Positions 40,508 to 50,085 are shown, counted from the stretch's first letter. The stretch: 64,000 bases of DNA from SCGC-AG-212-J23 sp035632415 (GCA_035632415.1 DASQGW010000012.1:1-64000), one strand, 5' to 3'. Translations and numbers: made by a program. Notes: a model not told the origin generated them from the sequence alone.

Positions 40508-40879
40508 TTACTTTATCGGCTTGGTGAAGGGGAAGATCTTCGTGAAGCCGAGGATGTCGGTGAGCAATAGCACGAGGAACACCAGAACAATCGCGCCGAT
40601 GATGTCGCCGCCGGCGGGCAAGGCGTCGATTTTTCCGGCGAGCTGGGCGACTTCATCGTCGCTCATGGCGGCGAGGCGCGCTTGCACATCGGTCGCTTTC
40701 ACGCCGTATTGGCCAAGCCGCGCTTGCACATCCGCGCGTGCGAGCCATTGGCCGACGTGTGCACGCTCGGGTGCTCCGAGAACCTTGTCGGTGGCAACCA
40801 TGGCGGCCTGCGCCGGCAGCGGCAGGGCAATGCAGATCACGAGAAGACTTGCGATGAGTCGACGAAGCGTAGAGATCAT
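40508..40879 (-). CDS. PA2779-family (DUF6627-like) small membrane protein
   Basis: 123 residues from the ATG at 40879. An N-terminal signal/hydrophobic segment (about 8-27), a middle helical region with ADVQARLGQYGVKATDVQ and SDDEVAQLAGKIDALPAGG, and a C-terminal membrane segment GAIVLVFLVLLLTDILGFTK followed by IFPF. This matches the PA2779 family as I remember it. In other genomes this gene usually neighbours a PA2778-type cysteine peptidase; none is visible here. It precedes the YyaL-like gene by 21 bases. Function unknown. Confidence 0.78.
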   Translation of the reverse strand: MISTLRRLIASLLVICIALPLPAQAAMVATDKVLGAPERAHVGQWLARADVQARLGQYGVKATDVQARLAAMSDDEVAQLAGKIDALPAGGDIIGAIVLVFLVLLLTDILGFTKIFPFTKPIK

Positions 40880-40941
40880 GAGTACTCCGGATTGGGTTAG
40901 AGGTCGTCTGCTGCGGCGCAGGCAGCTTAACATCGGAGCCG

Positions 40942-41496
40942 ATGCCTAACCACCGCGCGCAAGACGTGCTCGAGTTCTGGTTCGGCATCGGCGCGGACTA
41001 TGGCAAACGACACAAGCGCTGGTTCGAGAAGGATGCCGCGTTCGATGCCGAGATCGCCGGACGCTTTCTGCCCCTGTACGAGGAGCTCGCCCAAAGCTCA
41101 GCCTGGCTCGACGATGCGCGCAGTTGCCTCGCTCGAATCATCGTGCTCGATCAATTCCCTCGGCAGATGTTTCGCGGCAAGCCGCGCGCTTTTTCCTCCG
41201 ATCCGCTCGCGCTGCAAGCGGCGCGCCTCGCCCTCGAGCGCCGGTACGACGAGGGACGCTTACCCGTGGAGCGGCTGTTCCTTTACCTGCCCTTCGAGCA
41301 CAGCGAGGCGCTCGCCGACCAGCAGCGTGCCTGCGAGCTGATGCGCCCCCTGGGGGACGAGCTGTACGAGTACGCGGTTCGCCACAAGGCGATCATCGAG
41401 CGCTTCGGCCGCTTTCCCCACCGCAACTCGATCCTCGGCCGCGAGAGTACGGCCGAGGAAATCGAGTTCCTGAAGCAGCCCGGTTCAAGCTTCTGA
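40942..41496 (+). CDS. DUF924 family protein
   Basis: 184 residues, the family length. Diagnostic motifs are VLEFWFGIGADYGKRHKRWFEKD (seen as VLEFWFG and RWFEKDAAFDAEI), ARIIVLDQFPRQMFRG, YLPFEHSEALADQQ and FGRFPHRNSILGRESTAEE. The all-helical fold resembles TPR-like proteins. It has no known function; it is widespread in proteobacteria. It is divergent from the PA2779-like gene and overlaps the ilvD 3' end by 12 bases in convergent orientation. Confidence 0.92.
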   Translation: MPNHRAQDVLEFWFGIGADYGKRHKRWFEKDAAFDAEIAGRFLPLYEELAQSSAWLDDARSCLARIIVLDQFPRQMFRGKPRAFSSDPLALQAARLALERRYDEGRLPVERLFLYLPFEHSEALADQQRACELMRPLGDELYEYAVRHKAIIERFGRFPHRNSILGRESTAEEIEFLKQPGSSF

Positions 41497-43170
41497 GTCG
41501 GTGATGGCGCCGAGCGAAGCGGTGGAGACGAGCTTCATGTACTTCGCCATGAGTCCGCGCGTATAACGCGGCTTCGGCGCCTTCCACTTCTTGCGGCGCG
41601 CGGCGAGCTCTTTCGCCGGCACATTGAGCCGGATCAGGCGCTTTTTCGCGTCGATGGTGATGGAGTCGCCCTCCTTCACCAGCGCTATCGTCCCGCCCAC
41701 ATAAGCTTCCGGCGCCACGTGGCCGACCACCATGCCCCAAGTCCCGCCGGAGAAGCGGCCATCGGTGAGCAGGCCCACCGATTCACCGAGCCCCTGGCCG
41801 ATCAGCGCGGACGTCGGCGCAAGCATCTCCTGCATGCCCGGTCCGCCCTTCGGACCTTCGTAGCGGATGACGATCACGTCCCCGGGCTTGATGCGCTTCG
41901 CCATGATGGCCTTCATGCACTCGTTCTCGGAATCGAACACGCGCGCCGGTCCGGTGATGGAAGTGCTCTTCAGGCCCGCGATCTTGGCGACGCAGCCTTC
42001 GGTGGCGAGGTTGCCCCGCAGTATCGCGAGGTGGCCTTGGGGATGGAGCGGCCGTTCGATCGGGCGGATGACGTCCTGGTCGGATCTGGGTCGGCTCGGA
42101 ACATTCTTCAGTTCCTCCGCCAGTGTCTTGCCGGTGATGGTCATGCACTCGCCGTGCACGATCCCGGCGTCGAGCAGCATCTTCAGCACTTGTGGAACGC
42201 CCCCGGCCGCATGGAAATCGACTGCGACGTAAGGCCCGAAGGGCTTCAGGTTGCACAGGAGCGGCACTTTGCGGCGCACGCGCTCGAAATCGTCGATCGT
42301 CCAGCGCACCTGCGCCGCCGCGGCGATCGCGAGGTAGTGCAGCACCGCGTTGGTCGAGCCGCCGGTCGCCATGACGAGTGCGATGGCGTTCTCGATCGAC
42401 TTGCGCGTAATGATGTCGCGCGGCTTGAGGTCCCGCTTCACTGCCTCGAGCAGGACGCGAGCCGACTCGGCTGCCGAATCGGCCTTCTCGGGATCTGGCG
42501 CCGCGAGCTGCGACGAAGCGAGCAGGCTCATGCCGAGCGCCTCGAACGAGGAGCTCATGGTATTCGCCGTGTACTGGCCGCCGCAGGCACCGACGCTCGG
42601 GCAGGCGTTCTTCTCGATGCCGTCGAAATCCTCCTGCGACATCTTGCCTGCCGTGAAGGCGCCGACCGCCTCGAACGGGCTGACGATGGTGAGCTTCTGG
42701 CCTTTCCAGAAGCCGGGCTTGATCGTGCCCGCGTAGACGAAGATGCCCGGGACGTTGATGCGCGCCATCGCCATCATCGCTCCGGGCATGTTCTTGTCGC
42801 AGCCGCCGACGCAGAGCACGCCGTCCATGCATTGCCCATTGACAGCCGTCTCGATCGCGTCGGCGATGACCTCGCGCGAGATGAGCGAGTACTTCATGCC
42901 CTCCGTTCCCATGCCGATGCCGTCGGTGACGGTCGGGAAGCCGAAGGTCTGCGGCTTAGCGCCCGCTCGCTCGAGCGCAGCCGTGGCGCGGTCGACCAGC
43001 GGCTGGATGCCGGCATTGCACGGATTCATGGTCGAGTGGCCGTTCGCCACGCCGACGATCGGCTTGTCGAAATCGGCGTCGCCGAAGCCGACCGCGCGCA
43101 GCATCGCCCGATTCGGCGAGCGTGCCACGCCCTGGGTGATCAGCTTGGAGCGGCGGTTGTAGGTTGCCAT
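41485..43170 (-). CDS. ilvD: Dihydroxy-acid dehydratase
   Basis: 561 residues. It dehydrates 2,3-dihydroxy-isovalerate and -methylvalerate, the third step of valine/isoleucine synthesis, using an Fe-S cluster and Mg2+. The cluster cysteines are in CVGGCDKNMPGAMMA and CPSVGACGGQYTANTMS. The C-terminal half carries GRFSGGTWGMVVGHVAPEA. The protein starts MATYNRRSKLITQGVARSPN, as expected. It is divergent from lgt across 65 bases. Confidence 0.96.
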   Translation of the reverse strand: MATYNRRSKLITQGVARSPNRAMLRAVGFGDADFDKPIVGVANGHSTMNPCNAGIQPLVDRATAALERAGAKPQTFGFPTVTDGIGMGTEGMKYSLISREVIADAIETAVNGQCMDGVLCVGGCDKNMPGAMMAMARINVPGIFVYAGTIKPGFWKGQKLTIVSPFEAVGAFTAGKMSQEDFDGIEKNACPSVGACGGQYTANTMSSSFEALGMSLLASSQLAAPDPEKADSAAESARVLLEAVKRDLKPRDIITRKSIENAIALVMATGGSTNAVLHYLAIAAAAQVRWTIDDFERVRRKVPLLCNLKPFGPYVAVDFHAAGGVPQVLKMLLDAGIVHGECMTITGKTLAEELKNVPSRPRSDQDVIRPIERPLHPQGHLAILRGNLATEGCVAKIAGLKSTSITGPARVFDSENECMKAIMAKRIKPGDVIVIRYEGPKGGPGMQEMLAPTSALIGQGLGESVGLLTDGRFSGGTWGMVVGHVAPEAYVGGTIALVKEGDSITIDAKKRLIRLNVPAKELAARRKKWKAPKPRYTRGLMAKYMKLVSTASLGAITDSEA

Positions 43171-43235
43171 CGGTTCCTTTCGTTCGAGCGTGTCATTTTG
43201 CCCTGCGCTCGCCGCTTGTACGATAGGCTCCTCGC

Positions 43236-44024
43236 ATGCTGGTCCATCCGAATTTCAATCCGATCGCAATCTCCATCGGGCCGCTCGCGGTGCGCTGGTA
43301 CGGGCTCATGTACCTCGCCGGCTTCACCGCGGCCTGGTGGCTCGGTATCCGGCGCATCGACCGCAAGCTCGCCCCGGTCGACCGCCGTCAATTCGACGAC
43401 CTGGTGTTCCTCGCCGTGCTGGGGGTCATCCTGGGTGGCCGCCTCGGCTATGTGCTTTTCTACAAGCCGGGCTACTACGCGAGCCATCCTCTCGAGATCT
43501 TCGCGGTCTGGCAGGGCGGCATGTCGTTCCACGGCGGCCTGCTTGGCGTGATGAGCGCGATGGGTTATGCGGCCTGGCGGCACAAGATCCACTACCTGCG
43601 GCTCATGGACTTCGTCGCGCCCCTCGTGCCGCTCGGACTGGCGGCGGGCCGCCTCGGCAATTTCATCAATGGCGAGCTCTGGGGCAGGGTGACGACGCTG
43701 CCTTGGGGCATGGTGTTCCGTAATGCCGGCGATTTGCCGCGCCATCCATCGCAGCTCTACGAGTTCGCGCTGGAGGGGCTCACGCTCTTCGCCATCCTGT
43801 GGTGGTTTTCCTCCAAGCCCCGCCCGCGGGGCCAGGTGTCGGCGCTCTTTCTCATCGGCTACGGCTGCCTGCGCTTCCTCGCTGAATTCGCGCGCGAGCC
43901 CGACGCCTTTCTCGGCTACCTCACCTTCGGCATGACGATGGGGCAGTGGCTGTGCCTGCCGATGATTGCGGGCGGCATCGCGCTTTGGGCATGGAGTCGG
44001 CGCTACACCCCGTCATCGTCATGA
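43236..44024 (+). CDS. lgt: Prolipoprotein diacylglyceryl transferase
   Basis: 262 residues, seven membrane helices. It transfers diacylglycerol from phosphatidylglycerol to the lipobox Cys of preproteins. The signature GRLGNFINGELWGRVT is at about 139-154, with WYGLMYLAGF near the start and RHPSQLYEFALEG toward the end. Candidate substrates encoded nearby are PilP, the LptM-like protein and LivK. The last 6 bases overlap the convergent FAD/Fe-S oxidoreductase gene. Confidence 0.96.
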   Translation: MLVHPNFNPIAISIGPLAVRWYGLMYLAGFTAAWWLGIRRIDRKLAPVDRRQFDDLVFLAVLGVILGGRLGYVLFYKPGYYASHPLEIFAVWQGGMSFHGGLLGVMSAMGYAAWRHKIHYLRLMDFVAPLVPLGLAAGRLGNFINGELWGRVTTLPWGMVFRNAGDLPRHPSQLYEFALEGLTLFAILWWFSSKPRPRGQVSALFLIGYGCLRFLAEFAREPDAFLGYLTFGMTMGQWLCLPMIAGGIALWAWSRRYTPSSS

Positions 44025-46838
44025 CGTTGCTCGCCCGGTATTAAGCGCAGCCTCGAGCACCCGCGCGACGTGCACCGGCCTGCGTCCGGTGCCCTCGTGG
44101 ATCTGATGGCGGCAGCTCGTGCCGTCTGCAACCAGCATGGCCTGCGGCGCGTTGCGCACCGCCGGCAGGAGGCTCAGCTCGGCCATCTTCATCGACACCT
44201 CGGCGTGCTCCGCCTCATAGCCGAAGCTGCCGGCCATGCCGCAGCAGCTCGTTTCTACGGTCTGCACTTTGAGACCCGGAACCATGCCGAGGACCTTCTG
44301 TACCGCAGGCATGGCGTCGAACGCCTTTTGGTGGCAGTGCCCGTGGAGCAGCACTTCTTGCTCCAGCTTGCCGAAGCTCAGCCGACCAGGCCTTTGGGCC
44401 ACGAATTCCTCGAGCAGGAAAGAATGCTTCGCCAGTTCGTCCGCGCCCTTGAGCAAGACCGTGAATTCGTCGCGCAGTGAAAAGAGGCACGAGGGTTCGA
44501 GGCCTATTACCGGTATGCCGCGTGCCACCACCGGGCCGAGCAGATCGAGCATGCGCTGCGCCTCGCGCTTCGCTTCGTCCACCATGCCGACCGAGAGGAA
44601 TGTCCGGCCGCAGCAGAGTCCTTGCGGTATTTGCACCCGGTAGCCGGCCGCCCCGAGCACGGTTTTCGCCGCGCGCGCGTTCTCAGGCTCGAAATAGCGG
44701 CTGAAGGTGTCGACGAAAAGTATCGCATCGCCCTCGGCGATCCCGCGCTCGCGGAAGTAATCGGTGCGCCAGCGCGGCAGCGGACGAGCTGCGAAGCCAA
44801 TCGACCGCTTCAGCAAACCGGATGCGAAATTCGAAATCGGCGCAAGCCGGGCCGCGAGCGGCGCGTACCGCGGCAGGTAGCCGATGGCGCGATCGCGCGC
44901 ACTGAAGCCGCGCTTCGCCTTGTAATGCGCCAGGAACTCGATCTTCATCCGCGCCATGTCGACGCCGGTCGGGCATTCGCGCTTGCAGCCCTTGCAGGAA
45001 ACACAGAGATCGAGCGCGTTTTTCACGGCTTCGTCCCCCTCGGCGCCGAGCTGGCCGGAAAGCGCGAGGCGCAGGGTGTTGGCTCTTCCCCGCGTCAGAT
45101 GCACCTCGTCGCGCGTCGCGCGATAGGAAGGGCACATCGTTCCCGCATCGAACTTGCGGCAGTGGCCGTTGTTGTTGCACATCTCGACGGCTTTGTCATA
45201 GCCGCCCCACTCGCTCCAGTCGAGCACGGCCCGCGGCAGCGACGTCCTATAGCCGGGCTTGAAGCGAAAGAGCGTGGCGTCGTCCATCCTGGATGGGTCG
45301 ACGATCTTTCCCGGGTTCATGAGGCCGCGCGGGTCGAGCCACGACTTGATCTCGCCCAGCGCCGCCGTGAGCCGCGGCCCGAAGAAAGGCGCGATCCACT
45401 CCGAGCGCACGAGCCCGTCGCCGTGCTCGCCGGAATAGGCGCCTTTGTATTCCTTCACCATCGCGCAGGCTTCCTCGGCAATGGCGCGCATCTTGGCGGC
45501 GCCGTCGCGCCGCATGTCGAGGATGGGGCGCACGTGCAACGTTCCCACCGAGGCATGCGCGTACCACGTGCCGCGCGTGCCGTGCTTCTCGAACACCCGC
45601 GTCAGGCGATCGGTGTATTCGGCGAGGTGCTCGAGCGGCACGGCGCAATCCTCGATGAACGACACCGGCTTGCCGTCACCCTTCATCGACATCATGATGT
45701 TGAGGCCGGCCTTGCGCACTTCCCAGATCTCGCGCTGGAGCCTCGCATCGGTCACCTCGACCACAGACGCCGGCAGGCCCAGATCGGCCATCAACTGCAC
45801 AAGGTCCTTCAGGCGGCCGACCCGCTCGTCGGCGAACTCCACGAGGAGAATGGCATCCGGATCGCCCGTGATGGATGCGTTGACGGTCTTCTCGAACGCC
45901 GGGTTCTCGCGCGCGAGCCCGATCATGGTGCGGTCGACAAGTTCGACAGCGGTCGGCCCGAGCTTGACGATGTGTTGCGTGAGCTCCATCGCGCTGTAGA
46001 ACTTTGGAAAATGGCAGACGCCGAGCGAGCGCTTCTCCGGAAGTCGCGAAAGCTTGAGATGAAGGCGCTCGGAATAGGCGAGCGTCCCCTCGGAGCCGAC
46101 CAGCAGATGCGCCGCGTTCGCATGCGGCGGGCCGAGATGGTCGAGGTTGTAGCCCGCTACCTTGCGCAGCACTTTTGGGAACCGCGCCTCGATCTCGGCT
46201 CGCTCGCGGACGTAGAGCTCGTTCAGCCTGGCAATGAATGCGCGATACGCCGGCGGCCCGCTCGTGTCGCTCATGGGACCGAACTTCCAGCGCTCGCCGG
46301 CAACCGTGCAGCCTTCGATGGCGAGCACGTTGTGCACCATGTTGCCGTAGGCGATGGAGCGGGAGCCGCAGGAGTTGTTGCCCGCCATGCCACCGAGGGT
46401 GGCTTGCGCGCTGGTTGAGACGTCGACGGGAAACCACAGGGCCTTCGCGCGCAGCACGGCGTTCAATTGGTCGAGCACCACGCCGGGCTGCACGATGGCG
46501 CGCTCGCCGTCCACCTCCAGAACGCGATTCAGATATTTCGTGGTGTCGATGATGAGCGCCGCGCCGACCGCCTGACCGCACTGCGAGCTGCCCGCGCCGC
46601 GCGGCAGGATCGGTACGCCTTCCTCCGCAGCGATGGCGAGCGCCACGCGCGCTGCCGTCTCGGTGCGCGGCACCGCGATGCCGATGGGCTCGACCTGGTA
46701 GATCGACGCGTCGGTGGAATAGCGGCCGCGGCTAGCGCGGTCGAACAGCACTTCTCCGTCGAACTCCTTGCGCAGCCGCGCCGCGAGCGCGGAGTCGCTC
46801 GCTCGGACGAACTTGACTGGGGTCAAGGGAGCGTTCAT
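44019..46838 (-). CDS. FAD-linked oxidase fused to Fe-S/CCG domains (D-2-hydroxyacid dehydrogenase-like)
   Basis: 939 residues from the ATG at 46838; the longer frame shadows the divergent aminotransferase. Domains: FAD-binding PCMH (about 35-270, ILPRGAGSSQCGQAVGAAL), FAD-oxidase C-terminal (to about 560), a 4Fe-4S ferredoxin part with CVSCKGCKRECPTGVDMAR, and CCG domains with CCGRTFLSVG, LHGHCHQKAFDAM and SCCGMAGSFGYE. Related enzymes (Ydij type, glycolate or D-lactate dehydrogenases) oxidise 2-hydroxyacids and reduce quinone or a c-type carrier. The exact substrate is unknown. It is divergent by 24 bases from a serine-glyoxylate-type aminotransferase, which suggests glycolate/glyoxylate metabolism. 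Confidence 0.92.
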   Translation of the reverse strand: MNAPLTPVKFVRASDSALAARLRKEFDGEVLFDRASRGRYSTDASIYQVEPIGIAVPRTETAARVALAIAAEEGVPILPRGAGSSQCGQAVGAALIIDTTKYLNRVLEVDGERAIVQPGVVLDQLNAVLRAKALWFPVDVSTSAQATLGGMAGNNSCGSRSIAYGNMVHNVLAIEGCTVAGERWKFGPMSDTSGPPAYRAFIARLNELYVRERAEIEARFPKVLRKVAGYNLDHLGPPHANAAHLLVGSEGTLAYSERLHLKLSRLPEKRSLGVCHFPKFYSAMELTQHIVKLGPTAVELVDRTMIGLARENPAFEKTVNASITGDPDAILLVEFADERVGRLKDLVQLMADLGLPASVVEVTDARLQREIWEVRKAGLNIMMSMKGDGKPVSFIEDCAVPLEHLAEYTDRLTRVFEKHGTRGTWYAHASVGTLHVRPILDMRRDGAAKMRAIAEEACAMVKEYKGAYSGEHGDGLVRSEWIAPFFGPRLTAALGEIKSWLDPRGLMNPGKIVDPSRMDDATLFRFKPGYRTSLPRAVLDWSEWGGYDKAVEMCNNNGHCRKFDAGTMCPSYRATRDEVHLTRGRANTLRLALSGQLGAEGDEAVKNALDLCVSCKGCKRECPTGVDMARMKIEFLAHYKAKRGFSARDRAIGYLPRYAPLAARLAPISNFASGLLKRSIGFAARPLPRWRTDYFRERGIAEGDAILFVDTFSRYFEPENARAAKTVLGAAGYRVQIPQGLCCGRTFLSVGMVDEAKREAQRMLDLLGPVVARGIPVIGLEPSCLFSLRDEFTVLLKGADELAKHSFLLEEFVAQRPGRLSFGKLEQEVLLHGHCHQKAFDAMPAVQKVLGMVPGLKVQTVETSCCGMAGSFGYEAEHAEVSMKMAELSLLPAVRNAPQAMLVADGTSCRHQIHEGTGRRPVHVARVLEAALNTGRATS

Positions 46839-46862
46839 CGAGGCGGCAGTTAGAATACCCCA

Positions 46863-48062
46863 ATGACCCGACGTGCCGGCCGGCACTTCCTGCAAATTCC
46901 GGGGCCTACCAACGTCCCAGACCGCGTTCTGCGCGCGATCGACTTTCCCACGATCGATCATCGCGGGCCCGAGTTCGCGACGCTCGGCAAGAACGTGCTC
47001 GAAGGAATGAAGCGCGTCTTCAAGAGCACCAAGGGCGAAGTCGTGATCTATCCGGCTTCGGGCACCGGCGCGTGGGAAGCGGCGCTCGTCAATACGCTGT
47101 CGCCGGGCGATCAAGTGCTGATGTACGAGACAGGCCACTTCGCGACGCTCTGGCAGAAGATGGCGGCGAAGCTCGGTATCAACGTGGAATTCATCGCCGG
47201 CGATTGGCGCCACGGCGCCGATCCGCAGGCAATCGAGAAGCGGCTGCGCGCCGATACCGACAAGCGGATCAAGGCGGTCGCGGTCGTGCACAACGAGACT
47301 TCGACCGGCGTCACTTCGCGCCTCGCCGAAGTGCGCCAAGCCATCGATGCGGCGCGCCACCCGGCGCTCTACATGGTAGACACCATCTCGTCACTCGCCT
47401 CGATCGATTACCGGCATGACGAGTGGGGCGTCGACGTCACCGTCGCCGGATCGCAGAAAGGCCTGATGCTGCCGCCGGGCCTGTCGTTCAATTGCATCTC
47501 GCCAAAGGCACTCGAGGCGAGCAAGTCCGCGCGCCTTGCCCGCAGCTACTGGGCGTGGGACGAAATGATCGCGAACGGGAAGAAGGGTTATTTCCCGTAC
47601 ACGCCGGCCACCAACATGCTGTATGGGCTCGCCGAAGCGCTGAAGATGCTGCTCGACGAGGAAGGGCTGGACAACGTGTTTGCGCGCCACCAGCGCCACG
47701 CCGAGGCCACGCGCCGCGCAGTGCGCGCGTGGGGGCTCGAGGTCTATGCCGTCGATCCGCGCGAATGCTCCGCGTCGCTCACCGGCGTGCTGCTGCCCGC
47801 GGGCCATGATGCCGACCGTGTGCGCAAGGTGATCCTCGATGCCTTCGATCTCTCGCTTGGCACCGGGCTCACCAAGCTCGGCGGCAAGATGTTCCGCATC
47901 GGGCATCTGGGCGATTTCAACGACCTCATGCTGATGGGGACGCTGGCCGGTGTCGAAATGGGCCTCGCGCTTGCAGACGTTCCGGTGAAGAGGGAAGGCG
48001 TGCAGGCGGCAATGAGTTACCTGGCGGACTGTCAGGCCAATCCGGCGCGCGCCGCGGCGTAG
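46863..48062 (+). CDS. Serine--glyoxylate aminotransferase family (class V, PLP)
   Basis: 399 residues. Landmarks: LQIPGPTNVPDRVLRAIDFP, IYPASGTGAWEAAL, VVHNETSTGVTSRL, the PLP lysine in VTVAGSQKGLMLPPGLS (about residue 201), and FRIGHLGDFNDLMLMG near the end. Closest in feel to SgaA of serine-cycle methylotrophs. The same fold type includes AEP transaminase (PhnW), so a phosphonate amine substrate cannot be excluded. It heads a run of nine + strand genes and shares one base with the next gene (TAGTG). Confidence 0.9.
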   Translation: MTRRAGRHFLQIPGPTNVPDRVLRAIDFPTIDHRGPEFATLGKNVLEGMKRVFKSTKGEVVIYPASGTGAWEAALVNTLSPGDQVLMYETGHFATLWQKMAAKLGINVEFIAGDWRHGADPQAIEKRLRADTDKRIKAVAVVHNETSTGVTSRLAEVRQAIDAARHPALYMVDTISSLASIDYRHDEWGVDVTVAGSQKGLMLPPGLSFNCISPKALEASKSARLARSYWAWDEMIANGKKGYFPYTPATNMLYGLAEALKMLLDEEGLDNVFARHQRHAEATRRAVRAWGLEVYAVDPRECSASLTGVLLPAGHDADRVRKVILDAFDLSLGTGLTKLGGKMFRIGHLGDFNDLMLMGTLAGVEMGLALADVPVKREGVQAAMSYLADCQANPARAAA

Positions 48063-49060
48063 TGGCACTACTCGAAGTTCGGAATCTCAGAACTACCTTC
48101 CTCACCGCGGGGGGCCTCGTGCGTGCAGTCGACGGCGTGTCTTGGGACGTACGCGAGGGCGAGACGGTCGCGCTGGTCGGTGAATCCGGATGCGGCAAGT
48201 CGGTGAGCGCGCTCAGCATCATGCGCCTGGTAGCGCCGCCTGCGGCGCGTATCGAGGCCGGCGAAATCCTCTACAAGGGACGCGACCTGCTCAAGCTTTC
48301 CGAGGCGGAGATGCGGCACGTGCGCGGCCGCGAGATCGCCATGGTGTTCCAGGAGCCGATGACTTCGCTGAATCCGGTGCTCTCCATCGGGCGCCAGCTC
48401 ACCGAGGGCCTCGAGATTCACATGCAGATGACGCGGGCGCAGGCGCAGGCGCGCGCGGTGGAATTGCTCGGCATGGTCGGCATCCCGGATCCGCAGCGCC
48501 GGCTCGCGCAATATCCGCATCATTTCAGCGGCGGCATGCGGCAGCGCATGATGATCGCCATGGCGCTTGCCTGTAATCCGTCGCTCATCCTCGCCGACGA
48601 ACCGACCACGGCGCTCGACGTGACGATCCAGGCGCAGATCCTCGAGCTCATGCGCGATCTCTCGAAGCGCCTGGGCGTGGCCATGCTGATCATCACGCAC
48701 AACCTGGGCGTCGTCGCGCGTTATGCCGATCGCGTCAATGTGATGTATGCCGGACGCATCATCGAGCAGGCGAGCGCGGCCGAGCTCTACGCCAATCCGC
48801 GCCATCCGTATACGCTTGGCCTCTTGCGCTCGGTGCCGCGTCTCGACGAGCCACGCCGTGCGCGCCTTGACCCGATCGACGGGCAGCCGCCGGACCTCAC
48901 CCGCTTGCCGCAGGGCTGCGCGTTCGCGCCGCGTTGTGCCTACCGCGTCGAACGCTGCAGCGAAGCGCCGCCGCTAGATACCGTCGCCGAGGCTCACACA
49001 TCGGCTTGCTGGGAGGCGCTGCGCCTGGGCAAGCCGCAGGCGGCCGAGGTCGAGCCGTGA
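48062..49060 (+). CDS. Dipeptide/oligopeptide-type ABC transporter ATP-binding protein (DppD-like)
   Basis: 332 residues from a GTG at 48062. Walker A GESGCGKSVSALSI (about 40-53), Q-loop VFQEPMTSLNP, signature FSGGMRQRMMIAMAL, Walker B LILADEPTTALDVT, and the oligopeptide-transporter C-terminal domain with CAFAPRCAYRVERC, the usual 4Fe-4S-type Cys motif of the DppD/DppF family. It overlaps the stop of the aminotransferase by one base and the next gene by four. Confidence 0.94.
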   Translation: MALLEVRNLRTTFLTAGGLVRAVDGVSWDVREGETVALVGESGCGKSVSALSIMRLVAPPAARIEAGEILYKGRDLLKLSEAEMRHVRGREIAMVFQEPMTSLNPVLSIGRQLTEGLEIHMQMTRAQAQARAVELLGMVGIPDPQRRLAQYPHHFSGGMRQRMMIAMALACNPSLILADEPTTALDVTIQAQILELMRDLSKRLGVAMLIITHNLGVVARYADRVNVMYAGRIIEQASAAELYANPRHPYTLGLLRSVPRLDEPRRARLDPIDGQPPDLTRLPQGCAFAPRCAYRVERCSEAPPLDTVAEAHTSACWEALRLGKPQAAEVEP

Positions 49061-50043
49061 GCGAGACGCTGCTCGACGTACAGCACCTCGTCAAGCATTT
49101 TGCGGTCGGCGGTGGCTTGCTGTCGCGCTCGGCCGCGGTCGTGCGTGCGGTCGATGACGTCAGTTTCAGCGTCCGTCGCGGCGAGACCGTAGGCCTGGTG
49201 GGCGAGTCGGGCTGCGGCAAGACCACTACGGGACGCTGCATCCTGCAGCTCGAGCGGCCTACCAGCGGACACATTCTGTTCGACGGCGCCGACCTCGCCG
49301 CGCTGGACGAGCGCGAGCTGCGTCGCGTGCGGCGCCGCGTGCAGGTCATCTTCCAGGATCCGTATGCGTCGCTCAATCCGCGCATGACGATCGGCCAGAT
49401 CCTCGCCGAGCCGCTCAGGGTTCACGGCATCGTGCGCGAGGCGCGCGCGCGCGAAGCGCGCGTGCAGGAGCTTCTATCGCAGGTCGGCCTGCTGCCGCAG
49501 CACGCGCGGCGCTATCCCCATCAGCTCTCCGGCGGCCAGCGGCAGCGGGTGGGTATCGCACGAGCGCTCGCCATGGAGCCCTCGCTCATCGTTTGCGACG
49601 AGCCCGTCTCGGCGCTCGACGTTTCAATCCAGGCGCAGATCATCAACCTGCTCGAGGACCTGCAGAGCCGGCTGGGGCTCACGTATCTGTTCATCGCCCA
49701 TGATCTCTCGGTGGTGCGCCACATCTCCAACCGCGTCGTGGTGATGTACCTCGGCAAGGTGGTCGAGGTGGCCGATCGGCGCGCGCTCTATGAGGAGCCG
49801 CTGCACCCTTATACGAAGGCATTACTCTCGGCGGTCCCGATCCCGGATCCGAAGCTAGAGGCGAACCGAAGCCGCACCGTGCTGCGGGGCGAGGTTCCCA
49901 GTCCGCTCGACCCCCCCACGGGGTGCGTGTTCCACCCGCGCTGCCCGCGCGCGACGGAACGCTGCACCGCCGAAATGCCAGTCTTAAGGAACTTTAAGAG
50001 TGAGCACTGGGCCGCATGCCATCATGCTGACATCGAGCATTGA
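49057..50043 (+). CDS. Dipeptide/oligopeptide-type ABC transporter ATP-binding protein (DppF-like)
   Basis: 328 residues from a GTG at 49057 (GTGA overlap with the preceding stop). Walker A GESGCGKTTTGRCI, Q-loop IFQDPYASLNPRMT, signature LSGGQRQRVGIARAL, Walker B LIVCDEPVSALDVS, and a C-terminal Cys motif CVFHPRCPRATERC. It forms the heterodimeric ATPase with the upstream gene product. A 94-base gap with a hairpin separates it from the binding-protein gene. Confidence 0.94.
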   Translation: MSETLLDVQHLVKHFAVGGGLLSRSAAVVRAVDDVSFSVRRGETVGLVGESGCGKTTTGRCILQLERPTSGHILFDGADLAALDERELRRVRRRVQVIFQDPYASLNPRMTIGQILAEPLRVHGIVREARAREARVQELLSQVGLLPQHARRYPHQLSGGQRQRVGIARALAMEPSLIVCDEPVSALDVSIQAQIINLLEDLQSRLGLTYLFIAHDLSVVRHISNRVVVMYLGKVVEVADRRALYEEPLHPYTKALLSAVPIPDPKLEANRSRTVLRGEVPSPLDPPTGCVFHPRCPRATERCTAEMPVLRNFKSEHWAACHHADIEH

Positions 50044-50085
50044 CATGCAATGCCGCTCCGCTATTAACTAGTCGAGCAAAAAACA

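Noticed and set aside
41719..43551. A 610-codon + strand frame over ilvD and lgt
   Set aside because: Antisense to ilvD with the same shadow composition; ilvD and lgt explain the region completely.
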